NCBI RefSeq assembly: GCF_000622405.1
Contig: NZ_JASF01000005.1
Span: forward strand, 2,914,001 to 2,978,000
Direction: 5' to 3'
From: Sulfitobacter donghicola DSW-25 = KCTC 12864 = JCM 14565
GTDB taxonomy: Bacteria; Pseudomonadota; Alphaproteobacteria; Rhodobacterales; Rhodobacteraceae
DNA length: 64,000 bases
The notes beneath the pieces were generated by a model. It made no database searches. It saw nothing but the letters and a program-made list of their open reading frames with translations, and was not told the DNA's origin. Position 1 is the stretch's first letter; each line of letters starts with the position of its first letter. A program made the translations under genes and the position numbers. Below are positions 18,107 to 26,782 of this stretch, piece after piece.

Positions 18107-18856
18107 ATGCGACATGTTCACAGCTCTGGCTTTGTGAGCATCGACCATTTGGCTGAGCAGCATAATGTCTCCCCACAGACCATCCGCAGGGACGTCAATT
18201 TCTTGACCGAAGCCGGCGAGATACGGCGTGTGCGTGGCGGCGTGGACATTCCGGTGCAAAGCAAAAATCTGCTCTATGCGCACCGAAGCGCGCTCAATCT
18301 GGGTGCCAAGCAACGTATTGCCCAATTGGTCGCTGAGCATATCGAAGACGGCGTCTCTTTGGCGGTCTCGATCGGAACGACACCTGAGCTGGTGGTCGCG
18401 GCTTTAAAAGACAAATCAGAACTCAGTATCTTCACCAACAATCTCAATGTGGCAATGCTGGCCTGTCAGCACCCGGATTGGTCCGTCACTCTGCCTGGCG
18501 GTGCTGTGCGCCTAAGCGACTGCGACATCTTAGGGCCGCAGGTCGAGGATTTCTTCGCGCGCTACTGCGTCGATTACGGGATCTTTGGGGTCGGCGGTGT
18601 CGCGCCCGATGGCAGCTTGCTCGACTTCACAGAAGAAGAAGTGCAATGCCGCGCTGCCATTCAGGCCAATTGCAACGCCGCTTACCTCGCCTTGGATCAC
18701 TCAAAGTTTGGCAGACGCGCCCATGTGCGCGGCGGCGACATTGCGGCGTTAGACAAGGTGTTTTGCGACGCACTGCCTCCAGCTGCAATCTCGGACGTTT
18801 TGGCCAAATCGAACACGCCGATCTTTACCCCTCAAGAAAGTTTGAGCCATGTCTGA
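18107..18856 (+). CDS. DeoR/GlpR-family transcriptional repressor
   Basis: 249 residues from the first ATG. The HTH (FVSIDHLAEQHNVSPQTIRR) and the sugar-phosphate sensor domain (SIGTTPELVVAAL, FTNNLNVAMLA, GGAVRLSDCDILG, LDFTEEEV) are complete and look GlpR-like. The reading frame stays open upstream and the codons before the ATG read LYSERQNHI, the usual DeoR N-terminus. That extension would need to begin at an ATT codon (18077), so the true start is uncertain. The 3' end overlaps the ABC ATPase gene by eight bases. It probably represses the operon until a phosphorylated substrate binds. Confidence 0.9.
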   Translation: MRHVHSSGFVSIDHLAEQHNVSPQTIRRDVNFLTEAGEIRRVRGGVDIPVQSKNLLYAHRSALNLGAKQRIAQLVAEHIEDGVSLAVSIGTTPELVVAALKDKSELSIFTNNLNVAMLACQHPDWSVTLPGGAVRLSDCDILGPQVEDFFARYCVDYGIFGVGGVAPDGSLLDFTEEEVQCRAAIQANCNAAYLALDHSKFGRRAHVRGGDIAALDKVFCDALPPAAISDVLAKSNTPIFTPQESLSHV

Positions 18857-19922
18857 CCTCACTCTGAAGGGCCGCTCAATCCGTTTGCACGCCTTGACCA
18901 AAAACTGGGGAGACGCCACAGCTTTGAGCGACATCAACTTGTCGATCCCCGCCGGCTCCTTCACAGCTTTGCTTGGACCATCAGGCTGCGGAAAATCGAC
19001 ACTGCTGCGTATGATTTCCGGTTTGGACACCCCGACCAGCGGCGAGGTCTATGTGGATGAAGAGGCAGTGACTTCGCAGCCTCCGAGCGCGCGCGATTTG
19101 GCGATGGTGTTTCAGTCCTATGCCTTGTTTCCGCATCTTTCGGTGGCGGAAAACATCATCTTTGGCCTGCGCACCCGCCGTACCCCAAAGGCCGAACGCA
19201 GCCGTAAATTGGAGCAGGTCGCCGAGCTTTTGGAGCTGTCCCATCTGTTGAAGCGCAAGCCAAGCGAATTGTCTGGCGGGCAACAACAGCGCGCCGCCTT
19301 GGGCCGTGCGATCATTGCAGAGCGCAGCATTTGCCTGATGGATGAGCCACTTTCGAACCTTGATGCGAAACTGCGTCAAGACATGCGCGCCGAGCTTCGC
19401 GAACTGCAACGCAGCCTAGGTTTCACGATGGTTTATGTGACCCACGATCAAGCCGAAGCGATGACCATGGCCGACCAAGTCGTCCTCATGAACAAAGGGC
19501 GCATCGAACAGGTCGACGCCCCGCGTGCGTTATACGCCCGCCCACAAACCCCCTTTGCAGGCCAATTCATAGGCACGCCGCCGATGAATATCTTGCGCGC
19601 CGCCGATATTCCCGATGCGGATGTATTCGCCCCACATCGCGCGCAAGGATGTCTGCTTGGATTACGCCCAGAAGACCTGCGGGTCATCCGAGGTGGCCCC
19701 TTGAACGGGCATGTCGAAGCGATTGAATATTTTGGCGCCGATGCCTTGGTCACCTGCCGCATTGGCGCCGCTGCACTGCGTGTGCGCTGTGCGGGCCGAA
19801 CCGAATTTCCGCTGAATTCACCCATCTCTTTGGGTTTCGATTTGTCGGATTTATCCGTTTTCGCCGCAGACAGCGGCGAGCGGGTTCCCCAAGACCTCAT
19901 CTCCGAGGTCAGCTTCACTTGA
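18849..19922 (+). CDS. ugpC: ABC transporter ATP-binding protein, UgpC/MalK type
   Basis: 357 residues. Walker A GPSGCGKST, Q-loop FQSYALFPH, signature LSGGQQQRAALGRA, Walker B SICLMDEPLSNLDAKLR and H-loop TVYVTHDQAEAMT-like sequence are intact, followed by a C-terminal TOBE-type regulatory domain (LLGLRPEDLRV). This is the MalK/UgpC subclass that energises carbohydrate and glycerol-3-phosphate importers. It overlaps deoR by eight bases and is followed by the binding protein and two permeases, forming a complete importer. Confidence 0.93.
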   Translation: MSDLTLKGRSIRLHALTKNWGDATALSDINLSIPAGSFTALLGPSGCGKSTLLRMISGLDTPTSGEVYVDEEAVTSQPPSARDLAMVFQSYALFPHLSVAENIIFGLRTRRTPKAERSRKLEQVAELLELSHLLKRKPSELSGGQQQRAALGRAIIAERSICLMDEPLSNLDAKLRQDMRAELRELQRSLGFTMVYVTHDQAEAMTMADQVVLMNKGRIEQVDAPRALYARPQTPFAGQFIGTPPMNILRAADIPDADVFAPHRAQGCLLGLRPEDLRVIRGGPLNGHVEAIEYFGADALVTCRIGAAALRVRCAGRTEFPLNSPISLGFDLSDLSVFAADSGERVPQDLISEVSFT

Positions 19923-19993
19923 TGACACCCAAACGCAAATTCCTGTGCAGGGCTGCGGCCTTGCCTCTTCAACTTAATAAGGATCTGAAATCC

Positions 19994-21271
19994 ATGCTTG
20001 TGAATTTCCTAAAGACATCAGTTGCCGGTGCCGCCTTGGCCTTTGCAACACCTGCATTCGCCGTAGATCTAGAGTTCTACTTCCCTGTTGCTGTGGGTGG
20101 CGCAGCTGCTGACACCATCGAAGCGCTGACAGCTGAATATGCCGCTGCCCACCCAGAGCTGAACATCGAAGCGATTTATGCGGGTTCATACACTGATGCC
20201 TCAACGAAAGCCGTGACGGCTGCCCGCGGCGGCAACGCGCCACAGCTGTCTGTTTTACTGTCCACCGAGATGTTCACCTTGATCGACGAAGACCTGATCG
20301 AGCCGTTCGATTTGCACCTCACTGAGGCCGAAAAATCCGAGTGGATCGATGGGTTCTTCCCAGCGTTCATGCAGAACTCCCAAACTGGCGGTCACACTTG
20401 GGGCATCCCATTCCAGCGCTCAACACCGATCATGTATTGGAACAAAGAAGCCTTTGCTGAGGCCGGTCTTGAGCCTGATGTGGCCCCTGCAAACTGGGAT
20501 GAGCTGCTCACGGCCGCGACTGCATTGACCCAAAAAGACGACGCGGGCAACGTCACACAGTGGGGTCTGCGCATCCCATCTGCGGGCTTCCCATACTGGT
20601 TGTTCCAAGGCCTCTCCACGCCGGCTGGCGCGATTCTGGCGAATGCGGACGGCAACGAAACCAACTTTGATGACCCAAAGGTTGTGCGTGCGCTTGAGTT
20701 CCTCGTGGACCTCTCCAAAGAGCACGGCGTTATGGCAGAAGGATCCATCGATTGGGGCGCAACACCCAAGGCGTTCTTTGAAGGCGAATCCGCGATCATT
20801 TGGACGTCCACGGGCAACCTGACAAACATCCGCACCAATGCGCCGTTTGAATTTGGTGTCGGCTTCTTGCCTGCGGATGAGCGCTTTGGTGCCCCGACAG
20901 GTGGCGGCAACTTCTACTTGTTCAAGGACTCAACCGAAGAGCAAAAAGAAGCGGCTGTTGATTTCGTTCAGTGGATTTCAGCCCCTGAGCAAGCGGCCAA
21001 ATGGTCCATCGCAACGGGCTACGTTGCGCCGCGTGCAGATGCTTGGGAAACCGAAGCCATGACGGCTTACGCTGAAGAAGTGCCCGCAGCCTTGATCACA
21101 CGCGATCACCTTGAGCACGCGGTTGCCGAGCTTTCGACCTATGAAAATGCTCGCGTCACCAGCTTCCTAAATGATGCCTTGTCTGCCGCGATTGCGGGCG
21201 AGAAGTCAGCAGAAGAAGCGCTCAAAGAAGCTCAGGCCCAAGCCGAGGCCGTCCTCTCTGCTTACCGCTAA
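19994..21271 (+). CDS. ugpB: ABC transporter substrate-binding protein, UgpB-like
   Basis: About 425 residues from the ATG at 19994 (AAGGA ten bases upstream); an ATG at 19922 would add 24 residues with a poor signal. The signal peptide (LVNFLKTSVAGAALAFATPA, cleavage after AFA) sends it to the periplasm. The mature part has the family-1 extracellular binding protein fold: EALTAEYAAAHPELNIEAIY, WGIPFQRSTPIMYWNKEAF and WISAPEQAAKW. The closest described relatives bind sn-glycerol-3-phosphate or its diesters; the ligand here is inferred only. Confidence 0.9.
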   Translation: MLVNFLKTSVAGAALAFATPAFAVDLEFYFPVAVGGAAADTIEALTAEYAAAHPELNIEAIYAGSYTDASTKAVTAARGGNAPQLSVLLSTEMFTLIDEDLIEPFDLHLTEAEKSEWIDGFFPAFMQNSQTGGHTWGIPFQRSTPIMYWNKEAFAEAGLEPDVAPANWDELLTAATALTQKDDAGNVTQWGLRIPSAGFPYWLFQGLSTPAGAILANADGNETNFDDPKVVRALEFLVDLSKEHGVMAEGSIDWGATPKAFFEGESAIIWTSTGNLTNIRTNAPFEFGVGFLPADERFGAPTGGGNFYLFKDSTEEQKEAAVDFVQWISAPEQAAKWSIATGYVAPRADAWETEAMTAYAEEVPAALITRDHLEHAVAELSTYENARVTSFLNDALSAAIAGEKSAEEALKEAQAQAEAVLSAYR

Positions 21272-21333
21272 ATCTTCAACCCAAAGAGGGGGCGAGCCAT
21301 TGCCCCCTCACTCAATTCAATTCGGAAACACAT

Positions 21334-22203
21334 ATGCGCCGCGACTGGATATATGCTTGGCTTCTTTTGCTGCCTGCGATGATCATTTTGATCGGGTTCA
21401 CGCATCTGCCGGCGCTTGAAACCATCATCAACAGCTTCTTCTCAACCGCACGGGGACGTCGCCCTTCGGTGTTTGTTGGCGGCGATAATTATGTGACCTT
21501 GCTGGCCGATCCGGTGTTCATAAAGGCACTTCTCAACAATCTGATCTATGCAGCGGTGACCATCCCAGCCTCGATCATTTTGGCTTTGCTTATGGCGGTC
21601 TTCGTCAACGAAAAGCTGCGCGGGCGCGCGTTTTTACGCATGGCATTTTTCACGCCAACGGTTTTGCCGCTCATCGCTGTCGCCAATATTTGGATGTTCT
21701 TTTACACGCCGGGTTTCGGCTTGATTGACCAGATCCGCGGCCTATTCGATTTGCCTGCGCAAAATTGGGTCGGGCAAACCGATACTGTTCTCTACACCAT
21801 GATCGCCGTTGCGGTCTGGAAAGAGGCGGGATTCTTTATGATCTTCTATCTCGCAGCGCTTCAGACCATTCCGCCATCGCTGCGCGAAGCGGCCGCTTTG
21901 GAAGGGTCGGGCGGCTGGAATTTCTTTCGCCGCGTGACCCTGCCGCTGATTATGCCCACGACATTGTTTGTGTCGATCAATGCGGTGATCAACTCTGTGC
22001 GTCTCATCGACCATATCTTTGTGATGACCCAAGGCGGGCCGAACAACGCCTCCAAGCTGTTGCTCTTTTATGTCTACGAAGTTGCGTTTCAGTTTTGGGA
22101 TACGGCCTATGCGGCGACATTGACCGTTGTGATCTTGGGGATCCTATGCGCCCTCGCCATCGGACAGTTCTTCTTTCTGGATCGCAAGGTGCATTACAAA
22201 TGA
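21334..22203 (+). CDS. ugpA: ABC transporter permease, UgpA-like
   Basis: 289 residues with six membrane segments. The EAA loop typical of binding-protein-dependent permeases is present (REAAALEGSGGWNFFRRVTLPL). It starts 62 bases after the binding-protein gene and its TGA overlaps the next ATG by four bases. It pairs with the UgpE-like permease to form the channel. Confidence 0.92.
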   Translation: MRRDWIYAWLLLLPAMIILIGFTHLPALETIINSFFSTARGRRPSVFVGGDNYVTLLADPVFIKALLNNLIYAAVTIPASIILALLMAVFVNEKLRGRAFLRMAFFTPTVLPLIAVANIWMFFYTPGFGLIDQIRGLFDLPAQNWVGQTDTVLYTMIAVAVWKEAGFFMIFYLAALQTIPPSLREAAALEGSGGWNFFRRVTLPLIMPTTLFVSINAVINSVRLIDHIFVMTQGGPNNASKLLLFYVYEVAFQFWDTAYAATLTVVILGILCALAIGQFFFLDRKVHYK

Positions 22204-23021
22204 GTCCTTTCAGCTTTTCATGGGATCGCACCCTGACGACGCTTGCGGCTTGGGCCTTGGCTTTGCTCTGGATACTGCCGTTGCTCTATGCGGCATGGAC
22301 CGCGTTTCACCCCGCAGAATATGAAACCCACTTCGACCTAACAGCACCGCTCACCCTGACCAATTTTGCAGACGCATGGGTTCAGGCGCCGTTCGCGCGC
22401 TATTTCCTCAACACCACACTCCTCGTGACCATGATCCTCTTTGGTCAAATCCTGCTGGGTACGCTCGCGGCCTATGCTTTTGCCCGCCTTGAATTTCGCG
22501 GGCGGGGCATTCTGTTCTCGCTCGTTTTGATGCAGCTGATGATCATGCCCGATATCTTGTTGGTGGAAAATTACAAAACCATGCGCGACCTTGGGCTTGT
22601 CGATACAATCTTGGCCATTGGCCTGCCGTATATGGCCTCTGGGTTTGGGATATTTTTGCTGCGGCAGAGCTTTATGACCATCCCGCAAGAGCTTGACGAT
22701 GCTGCTCGTATCGAGGGCACCTCCATCATGGGGCGGATTTGGCGGCTCTATGTGCCGCTTGCGAAACCGACCTATTTGGCTTTCGGCTTGGTGTCGGTCT
22801 CGGCCCATTGGAACAATTTTCTTTGGCCGCTCATCATCACCAATTCCGTTGAAACACGTCCCCTAACTGTCGGTCTTTCCATCTTTGCTTCGACAGATTC
22901 TGGCATCCAATGGTCCAGCATCAACGCTGCTACGCTGCTCACTTCGGCGCCTTTGTTGCTGGCATTTCTACTCTTTCAACGCCAATTCGTGCAGAGCTTC
23001 ATGCGCGCTGGCATCAAATAG
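22200..23021 (+). CDS. ugpE: ABC transporter permease, UgpE-like
   Basis: 273 residues from the ATG that overlaps the preceding stop; longer same-frame extensions lie inside ugpA. Six membrane segments and the EAA loop (LDDAARIEGTSIMGRIWRLY) match the second permease of carbohydrate-type importers. It ends nine bases before the TIM-barrel enzyme gene, in the same operon. Confidence 0.92.
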   Translation: MSPFSFSWDRTLTTLAAWALALLWILPLLYAAWTAFHPAEYETHFDLTAPLTLTNFADAWVQAPFARYFLNTTLLVTMILFGQILLGTLAAYAFARLEFRGRGILFSLVLMQLMIMPDILLVENYKTMRDLGLVDTILAIGLPYMASGFGIFLLRQSFMTIPQELDDAARIEGTSIMGRIWRLYVPLAKPTYLAFGLVSVSAHWNNFLWPLIITNSVETRPLTVGLSIFASTDSGIQWSSINAATLLTSAPLLLAFLLFQRQFVQSFMRAGIK

Positions 23022-23030
23022 GATTTTCCC

Positions 23031-23852
23031 ATGTCTACCCTTCCACGCCTTGGTGCAGCACTCAAACTTGATGCGTTTAAACAGTTGGAACATTGGATGC
23101 GTGATCATAATCGCGCGCTCGAAATCCAAGATTTTGTCACCTACACATCTCTGCATTCTGATCGTGACGGTTTGCTCTCTGCCTATGCGCCGCTGCTGGA
23201 CGGCTACCAAGGGGACATCGGTATCCATGGTCCATTTCTAGGCCTGGATATGTCCAACCCCGATCCCGAAATTCGCACGCTGATCACCAAGCGTTTGATC
23301 CAAGGGCTTGAGGTCGCCGAAGCGCTTGGCGGCACCCATATGGTTGTGCATAGCCCGTTTACGTTCTGGCACAAATTAAACGAACAGAACTATGAGTGGC
23401 TGCGCCGTGACCTCTTTAGCGCCAGCATCGAATGTCTTGAGCCGGTCTTGATCCGCGCACGCGAGATTGGCTGTGTTCTGATGCTTGAAAATATCGACGA
23501 TGCCGATCCCTTTGTGCGTGTCGATCTGGTGCGTGACATTGGGTCAGATTTCTTAAAAACCTCCATCGATACAGGGCACGCCCAGCTTGCCAATGGCCAA
23601 TACAAAGCGCCGCCTGTACCAGATTTCATCGCTGCGGCAGGGGACACCTTGGGCCATGTTCATCTGCAAGACGCCGACGGCTATGCGGATCGTCATTGGC
23701 ACCCTGGCGAAGGGACTTTGCCTTGGCCGGCTATTTTCAACGCGATCCACAAAATCAGTGCTACCCCGCGACTTTTGATCGAGCCACGTGATCGCGAACA
23801 TCAATTGCCCCAAACCGTTGAGGCACTGGAAGCGCGTGGGCTCGCGTGTTGA
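23031..23852 (+). CDS. Sugar phosphate isomerase/epimerase-like TIM-barrel protein
   Basis: 273 residues of the xylose-isomerase-like/AP endonuclease 2 superfamily. Metal-ligand regions are visible: MVVHSPF, MLENIDDADP, SIDTGHAQLA, GHVHLQDADG and LLIEPRDREHQ. It is cytoplasmic, with no signal peptide. As the last gene of the DeoR-Ugp operon it likely processes the imported compound, but members of this family catalyse isomerisations, epimerisations and other steps, so the reaction cannot be named. Confidence 0.85.
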   Translation: MSTLPRLGAALKLDAFKQLEHWMRDHNRALEIQDFVTYTSLHSDRDGLLSAYAPLLDGYQGDIGIHGPFLGLDMSNPDPEIRTLITKRLIQGLEVAEALGGTHMVVHSPFTFWHKLNEQNYEWLRRDLFSASIECLEPVLIRAREIGCVLMLENIDDADPFVRVDLVRDIGSDFLKTSIDTGHAQLANGQYKAPPVPDFIAAAGDTLGHVHLQDADGYADRHWHPGEGTLPWPAIFNAIHKISATPRLLIEPRDREHQLPQTVEALEARGLAC

Positions 23853-24029
23853 GGTGCAAAAGCCCTATGACGCCGGTGTCACGTCTTGGCCATGTTCCTC
23901 TGTCGATGATAGCGGTACACGAGGGCAGTTCAACCATCATTGTAGCCTCAAACTCGGGAAGTTTTTAGAGGCTGGCTTAAGAGGTTTGACTGGAGGCTTT
24001 CTTATAAGATTATGCGTTATTGTGCACCC

Positions 24030-24864
24030 TCAGCGAAACTCCGCTTTCTGCCCTCCGCGCCAAGTTGCTGATCAATGACCTGTCGCCTGCGGCGTCCTAC
24101 CTTGCGGCCGAACGCGTCATTTCCAGCTTCGTGAAAAGCGCGGCAAAGCTCAGGTATTGGCGCAGTGTCTTCTCCTCAATGCCTTCAGTGCGCTTGATGG
24201 TGTTCATACGCTCAACGATGGCCCGCAGGGTGGAAGGGGGCAGGGAAGGGGTGCTACTGGGCTTTGCCTTGGCCGTCAGGACCTCTGTTGGGGCCTCTCC
24301 GGCCCACGCTTTTGCTTTTCCGGACACAAACAGGTCCATAACCTGCATGTATTCCAGCGCTGACAGTTGATCCTGCCCTGTTTGTTCTTGGTAAACCCTC
24401 TTGAGGGCCTGCTTGCGAGCATGGCTGCTCAGGTCGCTGCGGATCAAATCGATATTATCGCGCACCAGATCGGACGCTTCCTCCGAAACGTTGTGATTAA
24501 TGCCATGCGACGAGATACGTTGCCATGCCTCGGCCATAGCGGCATCGTGGCGGGCGTCGTCATCTGGATCAAGGCTGTCCACGCGACTGAACATGCCCAG
24601 CTGGGCAATCTTTGCCCGTTCTTTACGGATCACCTCAGACAGAAACGCACGACCATGTTCTGGCGTGATCCGACTTCCAACGATTTGTTCCATGATCATA
24701 TCACTCTCAGCACTGACCTTCCGTGCCAAGATAAGAGCGTGCTGACGATCTGTCGTCCCTAAGGACAGCTTGATATCGATGTTTCCTGTGGAAAAACGTC
24801 TGGTTTTGCACCGCCATTGATAAACATCGCCGGGTTTCGACAGGTGGGGCTGTGTGTTCATCAT
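24030..24864 (-). pseudogene. Tyrosine recombinase (integrase), internally deleted second copy
   Basis: The first about 243 residues nearly match the intact integrase at 32569-34263 (start MMNTQPHLSK, then SAM-like core). At the position equivalent to 33522 the homology jumps to the equivalent of 32840, an internal loss of about 680 bases, and the frame ends in TKLEMTRSAAR. The remaining 3' part (24030-24115) still resembles the partner. The catalytic Arg/His/Tyr core is therefore gone. The last about 180 bases of the gene are also missing. Its upstream flank, including the tRNA-Asn end, matches that of the intact copy. Confidence 0.85.
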
Positions 24865-24982
24865 CGTTCCGTTCTTTGAAAACGGATGGAACGCAAATGG
24901 CTGAAATGGTGCTACACTGCGGTGCCGCAGTTAAAGACCATTCCCCTCATAAGGGCTTATATAACAAGTGCTTATGTTGCAA

Positions 24983-25006
24983 ATGGCTCCGACGGTAGGG
25001 ATCGAA
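24983..25006. repeat. Partial tRNA-Asn 3' end (24 bp), attachment-site remnant
   Basis: ATGGCTCCGACGGTAGGGAT followed by CGAA is identical to the CCA end and T-arm of the tRNA-Asn at 41205-41228, and to the copy at 34382. It lies just 5' of the truncated integrase. The about 70 bases between the integrase gene and this site also nearly match the other copy (34317-34382), so integrase plus attachment site was duplicated as a unit. Confidence 0.8.
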
Positions 25007-25159
25007 GCCATGTCACGGGTTCTCATGAGCCCTTGCATTACAAGGCTTATCAAAGCGTCCATCCGGCGGCGGTGCCGCAGTCTGGTGGGACACTTTTAGG
25101 AAAAAACGGCGCTGATGACAAGATGATCTGGGGGCAGGGCAGGGTAAACCAACGCTTCC

Positions 25160-26281
25160 TCACCCAAGTGATGGCCCGTCTTCTTTTAGCTCATCGCTGG
25201 CGGACTTCAGGCGACCAAGAATGGCACGGAGTGATCGACCGACACCAAGGCGGTCAGCTACATCGTTGATGAGCTTGCCGATTTCATCCGTAATTCGATC
25301 CAAGATGCCTTCACGGCGAACTACTTCTTTCTCGCGTGCCGACAACTCCGTGTCGCGATGATCAATCATGATTTCGCGCTCATCCATCTGTTCTTCTGCC
25401 GTATCCAGAACGCGCTCTTTGATGTTCAGGGCTTCCTCCCGCTGGTCAGTGGCCTGAACCTTAGAGGTCAGCACTGCCTTCGCTTCGGTGTATTCTTCTA
25501 ACCTTGCTGCAAGGCGATTGCGGTAAGTTGCCAACCGTTTGGCTTCCTTCGCGTTCAATTCCTCCTTCGCTTCCAGCTTTTCAACACGCGCGCGCATTTC
25601 GTCGACCCGATCACTGAATTGCTTCAGATCTTGGCGCTTGGCTTCCAGTTCGAGAGGCAGGTCTTGGTGCAGTTGCTGTACTGAACGGTTGTAGATTTGG
25701 CTTGGTTTGTCACCACGGGCGATGCGCACGGATTTACGAACCCCTCGCTCGATACCAGCGGCATGTCTTTGAATGACTTCGGCTGCGATATCTTGCAGCC
25801 TTGATCCCTTCATTACCTGCGACATTGGCACGCCTTCATGATTACGGCAGTCCCATACGACATGCGCATGATGAGCGGTTTCGTCTACATGAACGACCAG
25901 ACCGCGAATGGTTGTGCCGTACTCGTCTGCGACGCACTGAGCGACCTCAAGATACGCGTCATCTTGCTGTGACGTTGTCAGAGCTTCGAAGATCGGTTGA
26001 GCGGCATGTCCAAAGGTGATGATGCCAATGGTGGCCACGGCTGCATCCGCTCGCATTGCACGGCTTGGGTTTGTCTTTTCACGCAGCTCTTTTGCCCGTG
26101 CTGTGATTGCGGCTGGCATTGGCAGGTCAACCAGAACACGGTTCAGCTCAGAGCGTTCAACCTGAACGTAACTCGGTGGAAGTCCGATGCGCAGATCATG
26201 GCGACGCTGGTTCTTGTACTTGGAGCGGTGCGTGTGTTTTACTCGGACGGAGATAGCATATGATGGTTCTTGATCGGACAT
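25160..26281 (-). CDS. MobV-type relaxase (plasmid mobilisation protein)
   Basis: 373 residues. The N-terminal part has the MobV/Pre metal motif VHVDETAHHAHVVWD (about residues 130-144), which binds the metal needed to nick DNA at an origin of transfer. The C-terminal half (about 200-340) is a long charged coiled coil (REEALNIKERVLDTAEEQMD). AAGGAA precedes the ATG. No type IV secretion genes are in the element, so it would be mobilised by a helper rather than self-transmissible. The hairpin-rich stretch just upstream may be its target. Confidence 0.8.
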   Translation of the reverse strand: MSDQEPSYAISVRVKHTHRSKYKNQRRHDLRIGLPPSYVQVERSELNRVLVDLPMPAAITARAKELREKTNPSRAMRADAAVATIGIITFGHAAQPIFEALTTSQQDDAYLEVAQCVADEYGTTIRGLVVHVDETAHHAHVVWDCRNHEGVPMSQVMKGSRLQDIAAEVIQRHAAGIERGVRKSVRIARGDKPSQIYNRSVQQLHQDLPLELEAKRQDLKQFSDRVDEMRARVEKLEAKEELNAKEAKRLATYRNRLAARLEEYTEAKAVLTSKVQATDQREEALNIKERVLDTAEEQMDEREIMIDHRDTELSAREKEVVRREGILDRITDEIGKLINDVADRLGVGRSLRAILGRLKSASDELKEDGPSLG

Positions 26282-26782
26282 AATCGGGTTCCTTGGGGTG
26301 GGTTACCCCATGATCCGCCAAGTCCGCGAAAGTACAAAATCAGTTTCTTTGATTTATAACCTACTAGCGCTAACCACCCCGATGGGGAGGTTAGCGCTTT
26401 CCGGCAAAGGGGCGCGCTGCCCCCTTTTGAAACCCCAAGCCAAGGGCGCTCCGCCCCTTTGGAAACCCAGATACAGCATTCCGCTGTTCTACTTCCGCTA
26501 TGCTGTATCTGATTGGCTATATCGGCCCAAACCGGACATTGACCTAACCTCGCGTCGCCGCGTCGCAGCTTCCCCGAAGCGGACTTTGGAGCAGTTGCGC
26601 AGCATTTTGATCTGTTCGATGACAGCAATGCGGACGAAGCCGACCTCCACTTAAGAAGCCCGAATGTCGGTTTTCAGGAAACCGTTCAACAAACGGTCGT
26701 TTTTGGAAGATATCTTTACATTCCTCCAAGCGGCTCTTTCAGAGCTTTATAGCCTTCTTATTTTTGCTTCGTTACGTTACCT
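26282..26782. other. Hairpin-rich intergenic region, possible origin of transfer
   Basis: About 500 bases without a gene. Four strong inverted repeats follow one another: AGCGCTAACC/GGTTAGCGCT with an inner CCCC/GGGG (26367-26399), AAAGGGGC/GCCCCCTTT (about 26405-26430), CCAAGGGCG/CGCCCCTTTGG (about 26440-26463) and a perfect 11-base pair AGATACAGCAT/ATGCTGTATCT (about 26469-26510). They lie directly upstream of the relaxase gene, where MobV nick sites usually are. A copy of a dispersed repeat (CAGCTTCCCCGAAGC) follows near 26570-26645. Confidence 0.5.

Noticed and set aside
24983..25070. Possible second tRNA gene at the 24-bp repeat
   Set aside because: Only the acceptor end and T-arm match; the rest does not fold into a tRNA.
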